NCBI GenBank assembly: GCA_903813345.2
Contig: CAIIXF020000007.1
Coordinates: 27,378,698-27,442,697 of the forward strand
Direction: 5' to 3'
From: Owenia fusiformis
Lineage: Eukaryota; Annelida; Polychaeta; Sabellida; Oweniidae
Length of the DNA stretch: 64,000 nucleotides
Positions 21,294-33,470 of the stretch are shown one piece after another (position 1 is the first letter of the stretch; each line of letters opens with the position of its first letter). A program made the translations under genes and the position numbers. The notes beneath the pieces are model-generated. The model did no database searches, was not told the origin of the DNA, and saw only the letters and a list, made by a program, of their open reading frames with translations.

Positions 21294-22632
21294 ATGAACT
21301 GAATCAAATTTCTCAACTCAAAATATCATCGTCTTTTATCTTGAGCTGTTGAATAATTACTTGATTTACAGTTATTTTTTGTGATACAATATATAGTGGC
21401 TGGATAATACCTGTTGGAGGAGAATAAGGTTGTGTACCTTAACACTTGACCAAAATATGTGTACTCCAGATGGTGCAATGTTGTTGAATGTTCCTGTTCA
21501 ATGGACTTGGATGATTGTACAGCATCATAGATCTCTTTAGTTATAACATTTTAAACCACAGCAAAAGTGCTGACTGATCAAAATGGCTGGATGCCCTCAT
21601 AGTAATGATAGATATTAGGATATACATTGTTTTATTTTACTTAAAAGAAGCATTTCGCCACCATTGTTCCATTAATAAGAGGAATGTTACAACAAATGTA
21701 TATAGTCAAATTTTGTTGATCCACGTATGCTGATATATCTACAATGTTATAGATAATTCTGGCAGGCCTGTAGTCTTACATCAAGTATCTAAACTTACCC
21801 CGTCTACTTTCCCTCCTCTTGTGGAAATGAGGGTGGTCTGGTGGACAGGAGTCATCACCAAGTAAACAATTGGAAACATACCTTTAAATAACACACACCC
21901 ACACACAAACACATTAGTGTTGCTATGGTGCTGAACCTAAAAAGTAAAGTAAAGCTTCAGTCAAATAAGTGCAAGTGGGAAGCAAATGAAAAAAATACAA
22001 ATCAAAACAAACATGATACATTTGACACACACTCATACATAACACATTCATACATCGTCATAATATGGTCCGACTGCCAGAGGCTTTTAATTAAAAACAT
22101 TTTGACTGATTTTAGAAATGTAGACTATACATTGAATAAACATATACTAGTTTGGACATTTCTGCTGTAGTACTGCTCCAGTGGTGTTCTTAAACTGCAT
22201 ATACTTACAAGTCATACATATATATTTCATATAATACACAGAAGATGAAATTGATTCATGGAAACAATTCCACCACAGCTTCAGTATTGCTTTAAGATAT
22301 ATTGAATACTAGTATTGTTAAGTAATTGTTTTTTTATTGTACTGTGTATAATTGTAAATTATATTTATTTGAGGCATTGTTTTATTGTATAGAATATGCT
22401 TGATCAATTACATCATATTTTTATAAAATAAAATTTTAACATTAAAATTCAAACATTTTGGCCATCAAAATTGCCATGTTTTGACTACTACTACTAACTA
22501 CTTAAAATTCAGTCTCAATTTTTAGACTAAATATTCATCTATAATACATGCGTGTATGTATTTAACCTGATGAAAAAGTGTTTTAAATCCATTTCACATT
22601 CAGACAATAAAGATATGTTTTGTATAAAATTG
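21294..22632 (+). other. TOP2 3' UTR and candidate poly(A) signals
   Basis: Non-coding and AT-rich after the stop. AATAAA occurs at 22,427-22,432 and 22,606-22,611; either could end the mRNA. No further exon was seen. Confidence 0.5.
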
Positions 22633-22752
22633 TATAGAGAAATTAGAATAGAAGAAATATAAAATTGTAAATACGATATTTGTATCTGTTCATTTCTATT
22701 ATGTATGGGATGCATTGTTAGGAGGCTGATACAGTGATATTACTCAGTATTA

Positions 22753-22845
22753 TGTCATCGCCACAAGTGGAGACATATTATGGCGGTTGGTGTTCAGTGT
22801 CTGTAACAAATGGCAGGTGGTGACATTTTGTAGTTAATGCCTCGT
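22753..22845 (+). repeat. Acceptor-linked repeat (copy 6), downstream of TOP2
   Basis: TGTCATCGCCACAAGTGG.. to GGTGGTGACATTTTG..TTAATGCC. The only copy outside a traced intron. Confidence 0.75.
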
Positions 22846-23067
22846 GTCACATGTTGTTGACAACAAGTTGTTCCACTTTTGTAATTTTCAGTTCTTTTGA
22901 ACTGATTTCAAAAGAACTGACTCCATTTCATCTTGTGCCAATTAAGAATTCCTCGAGTGCAATATATATCGTATTGCTCTTCAAATCATTCAATAACTTA
23001 TAATATCTGCTAATCTGAATGTACATACCAACAGCACCAGCGCTGTACCCAGTGTCCAACTATGGAA
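22846..23067. repeat. Intergenic repeat fragment shared with 39.8-40.1 kb
   Basis: The stretch GCTCTTCAAATCATTCAATA.. also occurs at about 40,045 in a CPS intron. No gene. Confidence 0.6.
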
Positions 23068-23474
23068 CCACGCGGTCCTAACTTCGACCGTTAATTTGAA
23101 TTTTTGACCTACTGGATGTTTGAAAATCAAGGATTACGAGTCTCATACTGCACTGTTTTTCTTCAAACGTGTTCCATTCAAAGCATAACAAAAATCACTT
23201 TCTGTTGGTGCATTATTCTCTTAAACAGAGTCCCTACTTCCAGCGGCATTTTGGTCCCCAGCTGTAAGAAGGCCTTCTAACAGCTGGGGACCAAAACGCT
23301 GCAAGAACGAGGGACTCTACAATAAAGTAATGCACCGGCAGAAAGGCAATTTTGTTTTGCTTTTAATGGTATAAATTTGAAGAAAACGGTGCAGTTTGAG
23401 ACCCGCAATCCTTGATTTTTGAGCATCTGGTAGGTCAAAAATTCAAATTAACGGACAAAGTTAAGACCGCGTGG
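23068..23474. mobile_element. Fold-back element, about 407 bp
   Basis: Near-palindromic over its whole length (CCACGCGGTCCTAAC / GTTAAGACCGCGTGG), centred on AAGGCCTT near 23,272. Arms differ by substitutions, so not recent. Confidence 0.85.
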
Positions 23475-24004
23475 GAACAAATGCCATACCTTGCAACAAA
23501 ATATTGGCCTGATATGCCATACCACAAATGTTAGGTAACATATAATCCACAACTATTCTCGTACCAGAATGCTGGAAAATCTGACCACTGCCATTCCAAT
23601 AAAAGTCAAATATTTGGGGATGTTCTCTATCTCATACCAGATCTAATGTGCGTTTACCATACCAAATGTCAAAAAAGATTCAGCACTCCATGTGTGCATA
23701 GTGCCCCCCAGATTGTAGAGATCTAAAATTGTCCCATATGTTCCTCATCTATAATGTGTTGAATATAGATAATGTTAAATTGGAGTAGTCATTGAAAGTC
23801 AAAGGGATGTCTTTAACAGTCCATTGGTTGAACTGACAAGACCATATCACTGGATCCAATGTAAATGGGCGCTTAGGTAAACTTGTGCCAAAGAAGACGG
23901 GGGTATTTTTCAGTTCTACTAGAAAATAAAAAACATATTTAAAAAATAGTAATTTAAGCAGGGAGACAAAGAAAAGTATGTATATTTGCATTGGCCTCTA
24001 AAGG
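23475..24004. other. Intergenic, no feature seen
   Basis: AT-rich; short chance ORFs only. Confidence 0.5.
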
Positions 24005-24565
24005 TGGGGGGTGCACGAACTCCCGTGCAGTGATAATATCACTGCGGCGGGCAGGTATCTCACCGTAAGCATGGTAACATCGTAATAAACAACTTACGTG
24101 ATTGGTTCTAGTCCCATGCTCAGGTCGCGTGATTGTACAATTTAGACAATTTCATTGGTTGAATTGCGCGTATTAACTAATAAACAACACGTGCGGTAAA
24201 CTTTTATCAACACAACTTTTACTCAGAATTCTTCCGCGGGGATTTCCTCTTATATTTCATTGATTTTGGAATATTTTGACAAAATAATTATTGGTGAACA
24301 TAAAAGAACATATATTTTATAAATTGTGTGAAAAACAAGTACATCTGTGACAAAAAGAGGGACTATCTTCCCCAAATTTTGGGGATTCCATAATCTGCCC
24401 GCCGCAGTGTCTATACCGAGACACTGCATCACAGGGGCTTGTCTCGAGGCGTCGGGCAAGCCCTCCGATGAATCTACTGCTGATTCATCGGAGGGCTTGC
24501 CCGACGCCTCGAGACAAGCCCCTGTGCACTGCATAGGAGTTCGGGGGGTGCATTGGGGTCGACTA
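24005..24565. repeat. Fold-back region around a GC-rich hairpin
   Basis: Outer segments (GGGGGGTGCACGAACTCC.. and ..GGAGTTCGGGGGGTGCA) are loosely inverted around the perfect hairpin listed separately. Confidence 0.55.
24430..24526. repeat. Perfect inverted repeat, 45-bp arms, 7-bp loop
   Basis: Arm 1 24,430-24,474, loop TACTGCT, arm 2 24,482-24,526, with no mismatch seen. GC-rich (GGCTTGTCTCGAGGCGTCGG) within AT-rich surroundings. Confidence 0.92.
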
Positions 24566-25430
24566 CATCCCTTTTTGAGCCAATCCCAGGATTTAGTTCA
24601 TGGTTTTGAGGAGAAGAATCTGAGGAAAGAAAAACTATGTGCTCTAGTGAAAGGTGGAGAAGCTAGCATGTGCAAACGTGCAAGCCATTGTGATGTTGTT
24701 TTACAGATGTAGATGCAATTCCTTGGAAAATCCCGGGATGCTCTAGATTAGATCCACATGTAGTGGCCAGATTAATAGTCTAGTGCAATATCAAATTGTC
24801 CAATCAGAAGGTGACTCTCCTTATTATGGACCAAGCTGAATTCTTCAGAATCGTATAACCTGCAATTGCTGATGCAATAGTATTTATCCTACAAATTATT
24901 TTTTAAAATGACAGGTCCCTAGGATTTCAATGATATTTCATCATCATTCACCTTTTCGTCCTGTGTAATTTCATGATAGGTGGCACTTTAGTGTGGGAAT
25001 TTTGCAAAGCGGCAAGACGTTTGAAGCAGGTTTGTTTTCTTCATTTTCTACATTCAGTTCAGTGAAATCTTATTTGCAATATATTTCAATATATAGCGAA
25101 CATAACAGATGTAGATTTAAACCGTCTATGTAAGACGTTTCGCATAAATTAGAGCCTAAATAAGAAAATATTTAAACAGTCTCATCTTCGGATTTTCGAA
25201 ATTTTTCCAGCTGCAGCCAGACATTTCCAATTTCAGTGAATTTATTGCATCATCCGCTTGTGAATAATGCACAGTTATGGATCCATGGTCTTGGTGAGGT
25301 GCAATTAGCTTATACTCATACGTGTTATTTATGTGATAAGTCTTGAGCTCCCGGGCTTGAGCTCTGATCTAGCCTAAGTCATAGAGTGAAGAAAAATCGA
25401 GACCGTAGATCTATCTGTTGCAAGACTTAT
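24566..25430. other. Intergenic, no feature seen
   Basis: No exon, RNA gene or element end recognised. Confidence 0.5.
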
Positions 25431-25803
25431 GGCACCTGGCACAACCGTCACCATGTTATTAAGTCTTTTTAAGTTGCGCAAGGATCCTGCCATGACCATG
25501 GTAGTGTCAATATCATGAAAGCATCGTCACGGTTATACCAGGCTTTCATGATAACACTACCACGGTCATGGCAGGATCCTTGCGAAACTTAAAAACACTT
25601 AATAACATGGTGACGGTAGTGCCAGGCACACGTCTTGCAATAGAGTCTAGTGTGAAGAACAATCGAGACCGTATCTGTTGCAAGACTTATGGCGCCTGCT
25701 GCCTGACAACCGTCCCCATGTTAAAAGTGTTTTTAAGTTGCGCAAGGATCCTGCCATGACCATGGTAGTGTCAATATCGTGAAAGCATCGTCACAGTTAT
25801 ACA
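25431..25803. mobile_element. Fold-back element plus a third direct copy
   Basis: Arm 25,431-25,535 (AAGGATCCTGCCATGACCAT..) is inverted at 25,544-25,630 and repeated directly at about 25,664-25,803. Non-coding. Confidence 0.8.
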
Positions 25804-26949
25804 CCATGGGCTTTGTTTGCACCTAAGAGTAGTGAATTAAGAAAGAGATATAGACCGAAGAGCAGGTAATGCACAAACATTTTCTTTACTCCCAACGACT
25901 GAAAAGAGTGAGGGGTTCGAAAGCTTTTGTGCCTAGACTATAGGTATTTATTATTTGATATACCTGATCTGAGGTCTATATTACGATTCAAACATGATCA
26001 TATCCTTACTCCAGTGGCATAGCCAGGATGATAAAAGCGACGAGGCGAAAAATATTTCCAAGCCTGTTAAAAAAGTGATGAGGCTGAAAATATTTCCAAA
26101 CCTGTTAAAAAAGCGACGAGGCAAGCGCCTCACGTGCCTCATCCTGGCTTCTCTACAACATTTCCATTATTTAGATTTAAAAATGGCAGAGCTTTAGCTC
26201 AGACAGTAATATATCAATGTAAATTATAATGGCAATAGAAGACTGCGATGATAATCCTTCATGTGATGAGATTATGCACAATTGAGGTTAAAATTGATGA
26301 CTTAAGACTAAATCGGTTATACAATTAATTTATAACTTATCATTAAAATTGATATTTCTCATTTTGGATGTTAAAAAGCAATGAGGCAACTTCGAAATAA
26401 AGTTAAACATTAATAAACTGATCTTCAATAGCCGAGCATGGAACAATAACGCAGATGCGAGTAGGTAGTTTCCAGATTCACCACCAGGTGGCTCATTCGG
26501 GTCAGATAGCATGGCGGGTATAGTAGAAAGTTCCCTTTAACTTAAATTACATCTATTTGCGTGGTTCAATTTTTATATAACCCTTATGTATCTAATAGTT
26601 ATGCAAATTAAAATATGTCCAGTAAAAGAAAATGTTATCTGTCCAATACAAGAAAAGATAATTCACTTTTTGTGATTTTGTAACATGGGGTCTATGGGGA
26701 ATCAACCCGAACAAGAAGTCACATTTTCAAAAAAAAAGATTTTTCAAAGTTGATAGACAATTTTCGAAACCATACTTCTAGATGTACTTTTACATGCAGA
26801 TTTCAAATATGACATCGCTTTGACTGAATTTTAAATATTTAATGACGTAAATCAAGATTATTTCTACTCTCATCTAGTGAATTTGGAAATATGTTCCTCT
26901 TCGGGCCAAGTTTTAAGTTGGGAGATGAACATCACTGTTCCACAACTAG
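25804..26949. other. Intergenic, mostly featureless
   Basis: Apart from the short repeat at 26,010-26,140 I see nothing supportable. Confidence 0.5.
26010..26140. repeat. Short tandem/inverted repeat
   Basis: Two to three units of AATATTTCCAA.CCTGTTAAAAAAG flanked by inverted AGCCAGGATGA / TCATCCTGGCT. Confidence 0.7.
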
Positions 26950-27414
26950 TTACTTTGACGCAATGTCAATGTAACAAAATGGATGAACTTCCTGGATACG
27001 TGTTTTACGTTTTCTCGATTTAAACTGACATATAACTAAGTCATATTGCGGATTATCATTTGGCACAAAGTTAGACGATATACTAGCTTTTAGAAGTGCC
27101 CTCGGCTAGAATTCATGCATTTAGACCATCGCTTTTGTTACATTGACGTAAGTCGTCAAAGTAACCTGCATAGGTATTATAACAGACTTTCGTCAATGTA
27201 ACAAAAGCGAGGGGGTTAATATATGAATTGCAACTTTATTTACAAAACAAATTCCAAATCGAAGAAACTCATTAAAACTAGACTATATTTTCTAGCTTTG
27301 TGCCAAATTATATAATCTGCAACTTGTTTTATAAGTAGGTTTAAATCGAGAAAACAAAAAACTTGTAACCAGGACATTCATCCATTTTGTTACATTGACG
27401 TTCCATCAAAGTAA
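26950..27414. mobile_element. TIR/fold-back element, about 465 bp
   Basis: Ends TTACTTTGACG..GTCAATGTAACAAAATGG and the inverse CCATTTTGTTACATTGACG..TAA. Further inverted segments inside (CGCTTTTGTTACATTGACG). No coding sequence. Confidence 0.8.
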
Positions 27415-27608
27415 ATCGTGAACATTACCAAGTGTGTGAGTATTATGGTAATATTCATACTCCAGTGGTATAGTGCTAGTCTTCAACTACATGTTTGAGT
27501 CAAGGCTTCCCATGCCTCTTTTGACATGTTATGACATGTTATATGTTTTTAATATGGCAGATTCTTTCTATTTACGCTTAAATTCATAATTACAAAATAC
27601 TCCATATA

Positions 27609-28098
27609 CCGAATTTTCTCGCATATAAGCCCTGGGTGTATAACTGAAAGAAGGGGTAATTTCGTCTGGTATTTTACCTCTTATTTTTCGCCCATGGGCG
27701 TATAAGTGTACTACTTTCAATTTTTGGCCCAGTGGGCGTAAAGGTGAAAAGAGCATGGGCATCAGCAATCTTCCTCAAAGACTACCGTACCTACTGTTGT
27801 AGTCCTACCGCATGTTTTGTAAGAATTATAAAGGAAATGTCACCTACAACCTTTGACTTAATGTTGAAACAAAGTAACAACAGAACGATCCACTACTGCC
27901 ACTTACGGCACAGCGTTGAACTTAATGTTGAAACAAAGTAACGACAGAACGATCTGCCAGTGAGAAAATACTCTTGAATTTATTGAAAAAAATCAATAAA
28001 TAGTCATTTTTTATAGGCCCATGGGCGTATAAGCGTACTACATTCGATTTTTGGCCCATGGGCCTAAATTTAGGGGGCGTATATGCGAGAAAATCCGG
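27609..28098. mobile_element. TA-flanked TIR element, about 490 bp
   Basis: Ends CCGAATTTTCTCGCATATAA / ..TATATGCGAGAAAATCCGG with TA on each side, as for Tc1/mariner-type insertions. Inside, CCCATGGGCGTATAAG.GTAC and TTGAAACAAAGTAAC.ACAG each occur twice. No transposase. Confidence 0.82.
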
Positions 28099-28100
28099 TA

Positions 28101-29645
28101 CCCTTGCTGCAAAGATGTTTTCAAATTCGATTCTTACAATGATTTCATTCATTCAGTTAGCAGCATGTAGGTGTTAAACCTATAGAAGGCCAACATGACA
28201 ACACAGATTTGTAAATAAGGTCAGCTGTAGGTTTAACTTACAAGCTTGGTAATTGCTGTAATGGAGCATTTGGTTTGTGTACGTTTTTTCCGAGTTTCCA
28301 ATCAATTCCTTCAAGTCTATATTCAAAATCTATAGTCATCATATGGGAGTTCATCTAAACCATAAGGATTTCAAGAGTTGGCTATGAAATTCCTTCTCAC
28401 ACATTTTCATGTGGTTTGGGGCATAGTAAGTACAGACTGAAATAGCTAGACTATGTATGTCAATATATTTGTGACCTCAGAATACCTTCTCTTAGATTCT
28501 ATTGTGGATTTGTACATAGAGCTATAGAGTTTTCTATATCTCACAGTCTCTCTTTTGATCTTGTCATTTTGCCCCCTGAATTGTCATTATGAGACAGGAC
28601 CTAGAAAACTTTGAAACTCACCCACCTATTAACATTTATTTTTTCCTTTTTGGCTCTATTTTAAAAAATCCACAAAGCAACCACAAAACTTCAGAGACTT
28701 GATGTATGTGATATGATGTCTTATTATCACTCACCAGTCCACAGATTGTTGTTTTTCATGATACAGTGTCCCTTAGAATATGGTATAAAGTTGAAGAAGT
28801 GACAATCATTAAATTAAATGATAATAAACTGCATATGAACAGTCAAAAATCAAAATTAAATAGAGTTTGAAGTTTGAAATTTCTCTAATTTTGCTATAAA
28901 TTAAAACTATTGTTGATTTAATAGAGCTAAGAATAATGTTGATTTTATTTTGAAAATTTAAATCAAGGGAATTACAATAGATTAACAAATAGTATAGTAT
29001 TTTAATTCCTTGTAGATTGGTATTTATTGTGCAATTAATATAGTGAGGCATTCTATATGTACTTTGATCCAATTTATATTATTTAGAAACTCAGTTATTT
29101 GTAAGAGCAAATACAGTTATATTCATTGACTTGCTTTGTGTTCTTTTGAGGTTTAAGTCAGTTCACATTCATATATATTCACAATATACTATATGCTTAA
29201 GATATAAGGTTTTTGTTTGCCTGTAAAACCTTATACCTGAATGAGCTGTATTTAGTCTTAAGAATATTAGACAGAATTTTTGTAAGTCAATTACAATATT
29301 ATATGCATTCCTTGAATATGTTGAGCCCAGACACTAGTCACGTAGATACTGCTGTAGAGAAAGCTCTTTCAGAGATTGTAAATAAAGAGTATGTTTAGGC
29401 AGTTTATTAGTGAAAAGGAGTATAAACTATTTAAGGTACATGAACATCTATTTGGAGACATTTTTGAAAAAGTTGCTGTACCTGCCTACCATATGTTATT
29501 TTCTGGTGCAAAATAAGGTATGAAAACAAGTGTGTATTTCTTCAAGAAAGTATCATATATATTGCTTAATGTTTTCTTTTTTAACAACAATTCATTGTTG
29601 TAATGCTGCATCAATTAAAGATGTATATATATATAAAATGTATAT
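28101..29645. other. Intergenic, no feature seen
   Basis: Very AT-rich; ORFs short and without recognisable motifs. Confidence 0.5.
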
Positions 29646-29649
29646 ACAT

Positions 29650-30160
29650 AAGGGTTATGTACTGGGAGGTTTTGGATACAGGGTTTATCCCAAGGGAAAT
29701 ATGTACACATATTTCCCGCGGGATAAACACTGTATCCAAAACCGACCGTACATAACAGATGTATTTCATACCTACTGAGGTTCTAGGTACATACATCATA
29801 CCTTATAAAGATCCAAAATTCCAAAACATACTTAAGGTGCTATGCGTTTTCTTGGTCTTAAAGTTTGCAAGATTTTCAAAAATTTGAAAAAAATGAAAGT
29901 TTAAAAAATTGAAAGAAAATGTGAAACTAATTTTGAAAAAAAATTGAAAAAAATGTGAAAAAATTTTTGACAAAAAAATTAAAAAATTTTTTTTTTTTAA
30001 TTTATTGAAAAAAACATTTGAAAAAAATGTGAATAATTTTTTTTTTCAGGAGCTGGACCGGGATGGATACAGCGTGTATCCATCCCGGTCCCTAGATACA
30101 CTATATATTCCCGCTCGTTATGTACCTAGAACCTCAGTAGGTATGAAATACATGTATATA
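29650..30160. mobile_element. Nested hairpins with outer inverted repeat
   Basis: Hairpin at about 29,655-29,760 (GGTTTTGGATACAGGGTTTA / inverse), a second at about 30,050-30,105 (GGACCGGGATGGATAC / inverse), joined by the outer pair ACCTACTGAGGTTCTAGG (29,769) and its inverse (30,119). An A/T-only tract fills 29,880-30,045. Confidence 0.75.
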
Positions 30161-30343
30161 CATGTATATTTATTACAGGTAAAGCAGCATTACAAAGTGA
30201 TGTACACACATAAGACACTTTGAATGGTCCTTGTACTTGTTATACCTTTTAGATTAATGTGCCAGCTGCCAAGGGCACCATACAAATTGAATACAATATT
30301 TTTTACATTATTGATTAAATTGACTATGGTACATAAACACTTT

Positions 30344-30774
30344 TATTCCATAGTTAGCATGATATTCATAGGATAACATGTGAAAATAAAAACGGTATTT
30401 TTGTAATCAGTGGTAAAACATGATATTTTTGACAAATATTCACTTAACCATAGCATACGATTTTTTAGCCATGACATACGGCGCCGTATGCGATGGTTTA
30501 TGGATTTTTGCTACTTCAGACTCAAAACGAGGCTAAGTGTCAACATCGCCGAATCGTTTGGAAAATTCGAATTAAATCACTTAATTTCCGACGATTCTGA
30601 TGATGACTTTAACCATGGAATAAAAAGAACATCCTATGATTTACTCGTTATATGATTTTAATCCACTCATGGATATTGATATCTGCACTCTCTCGCTATG
30701 CTCGCTCGTGCAGATATCATATCCATTCGTGGATAAAAATCATATCACTCATAAATCATAGGATATCCTCTATC
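30344..30774 (+). mobile_element. 430-bp repeat family, copy 1
   Basis: TATTCCATAGTTAGCATG.. to CATAGGATATCCTCTAT. The last third folds into a long hairpin around CTCTCTCGCT..GCTCGCTCG. Carries an 81-codon ORF. Other copies at 54,625, 55,056 and 61,852 (inverted). Confidence 0.88.
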
Positions 30775-31234
30775 TCTGTGATGTGTTTAAACTTTTTAGA
30801 TTATTGTATTTTCTATCATCTCAATTTTTATATCATATTGATGGAATACATATAGCATGGTAATCAAACTGGATAGAAAACTTGGTGTTGCAGTGGATTT
30901 GCATTTGTAAAATAACTGAACAAATACACAGGATGTAAATAAATTGGAAAAGTAGAGTATGTGTGATCCCATTGCAGTGACACGTTAAGTACAGCTGATC
31001 AGCTGATTTATAATTGTATGTTTTCATATTTTATCTTGTAGATTGTAAGGTGAACAGAAGAGTTATTTGTCAGTCACCCACATGAGGGGACAACTATCAA
31101 CTAAGTACTCATATGCTTTTAAAGGTAAGATTTCTCTCTATTCTTCACATGCATTTTAAAATTATTTTGTAAATCTGAAACATATCTTCAACTTGCTTGT
31201 ATTAAACGATGTGCACCCCTCCTTTCTGAGCCAT

Positions 31235-31650
31235 TATCTTTAATATTTCCATGTGGAAATGTGTTTCCTAGAGAGAATATTTATGTTCCTTTGGAAAGAG
31301 GGTCTTCTATTTTCTAGAGAGCGACTTTTATCCTTTAGAGAGGGATTTATTTCTCCAAGATAAAGATACTTATTACTTTTTTTTAGAAAAAGGGAGTTCT
31401 ATTCTTTATAGAGGGACTTCTTTTCCCAAGATATAATGACTTCTTTTCCTTATAAAGAAAGAGGGACTTTTCCTAAGAAATTTTATTCTTAGAGAGGGAT
31501 TTCTTTCCCCAGGCCGGATAGGGGGACTTCTGTTTCTTGGAAAGGGTTACCTCTGTTCTAAAGAGAGGGGATTCTGTCCCTAAGAGAGCCTTCTGTTCCT
31601 TGAAAGGGGTACTTATCTTCCCTTAGATAGGGGGAGTTCTCATCCTAAAA
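31235..31650 (+). repeat. Degenerate short tandem repeat
   Basis: Irregular units of about 25-35 bp around AGAGAGGGACTTCT and TTCC; no gene. Confidence 0.6.
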
Positions 31651-31690
31651 GAAAGAAACTTGACAAATCTTGATAAAAAATATTTACACA

Positions 31691-32478
31691 TATAGTGGAA
31701 TTACACCTATTTCATGGCTAAAGGCCTTTTCAAGGCGTTTTGGGAAACGTAGGCTAGAAAACCGCAATCCTGATTACACCAGAATTTTAAAAGCGCCTTG
31801 AAGACAACTTTTCGTGATTACACTTGATTTTTCTAAAGCGCTTTTAGACTGATTTAAGACAAAAATTTGCCATCAACCATCGCATTTGCATCAAAATCTG
31901 CTATTTAGATATATACTTTCAACCGTAGCGCCATCTCTGGAGATTCAAAATGATCCGATACTGTGTGTTCCTAACTTAAGCTTAGGCTTACTTTCATTTC
32001 CTGCGAGATCAGGTCATACGCAATCGCATTTTTTAATGTGCCGTTCATCATGGCCTGGATCTTTTTGTCAGCCCAAATCGAAAGCATACGCTCAGTATTG
32101 ACGTGGTCCCAATAAATTCTACTTTGTTTCGACATTTTGGTGATTTGATTGAGTTTTGCACAATATTTGAATTTTGTTTTTTGAAGTTTCCTCCACACCG
32201 GAAATCAATAACATGCTTGATGCTCATGCGCAAATATAGTTTTCGTTCAGTGTAAAATCGAGTTAAAGCGCCTTGAAAACCAATCGGTATTACACCTACA
32301 CGTTAAAGCGCCTTTGGGTGTGAAAGCGGTTTTTAATGACTAGGGGTCTGGGAGGATTACAAAAGCGCTTTTCTAAATCCGCGATCGTGATTACACCTGA
32401 CTCTAAAGGCGCGGCGGGTCGAAACCCGATAGGATTTTAAAAAGCGCTTTTACATCGTAGGTGTAATTCCACCTATAG
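31691..32478. mobile_element. TIR element, about 788 bp
   Basis: Ends TGGAATTACACCTA / TAGGTGTAATTCCA with TATAG outside. Interior has many AAAGCGCTT / AAAGCGCCTT motifs in both orientations. No coding sequence recognised. Confidence 0.82.
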
Positions 32479-32479
32479 T

Positions 32480-33470
32480 TTTTGGCTCACACAGTGAGCC
32501 TATGGGATCGACCAGGCGTCCGTCCGTTGGTCCGTCCGTCCGTCCGTTGGTCCGTCCGTCCGTTGGTCCGTCCGTCAACATTGGCCGCACAAATTAAAAC
32601 TGCTATTCGGATTGAGTCATATCCACATTCATTTTATGCATATCCATAATGCCTATTTGACCTGTCATCGCCATTTCCCAAGTTCGCCCGTTTTCCGAGA
32701 AATTGCGTATTTCGACGTCAAAAAGTCAAATTTTCTGTAAATACTAGAGACTTTGTTGAAGTAGAACTTTCAAATAACTTGTAGTAGTTGCTGTATATGC
32801 AACTTATGTCCTCTGAAGATTTCAAAGCTCTTGGAATTACAGTTTTTGGTTTTTACTCTACAAGATTTGACAAAAAGTAGGACTTAGTCATTTTCAAGAA
32901 ACTTTCTCATGTATAAAGTCAATGGCAGGTTTTGTGATTGACAAGTTTCTCAAAGTTTGCCTTATACTTGATCATTTCTTGCAATGAATTACATCATTAC
33001 TAGATTTAAGCATTCCCTACATATTGCTCAATATATGTCAGCATCAAATTTTTACCGTTTTTGAGATATTTGACGTCAAAAAACAGTAAAAATAAGTTAT
33101 TTTTCAACTTGCTTCAATTTGACCAAATTTTTTTGGAAAATCATCTACAAGTTGCCAGGAGCTCAAATCTGACATCAGTTTTAGGATTTGACCTTTACTT
33201 GACCTTCAGTGACCTTCGAAAGGTCAAAAAAGTTGATTTTTCAAATTGATTTTTGGATGTAAATTTTGGTCAGCTTAATCACAAAAGACCTTACTGAGCT
33301 CTGAATTAGTAAAATTTTCAATGTCAAAGGTCATCAAACTAGGTCACAAAACTGTGCTATCTAAGTTTCTCAAAGTTTGAGACTACAAATCCAAATCAAT
33401 ATTTTTGTTTGAAAGTCAGTATATACATTCCTCTGAAGGTTCTAAACTGTGTGAGCATAGGACCGTGGGT
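32480..33470. mobile_element. GTCCGTCCG-bearing element, copy 1
   Basis: Starts with the small palindrome GGCTCACACAGTGAGCC, then (GTCC) tracts, then about 700 bp rich in GGTCA / GACCT motifs. The middle matches 58,800-59,060. Ends near GTGTGAGCATAGGA. Confidence 0.7.

Noticed and set aside
24250-24712. Overlapping ORFs on both strands around the GC-rich hairpin
   Set aside because: Both read the same perfect palindrome and give mirrored peptides; a structural effect.
30410-30655. 81-codon ORF in the 430-bp repeat, nearly intact again at 54,691-54,936
   Set aside because: Copies differ about as much at replacement as at silent sites, a third copy has a frameshift, and no family is recognised. 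The repeat is young rather than coding.
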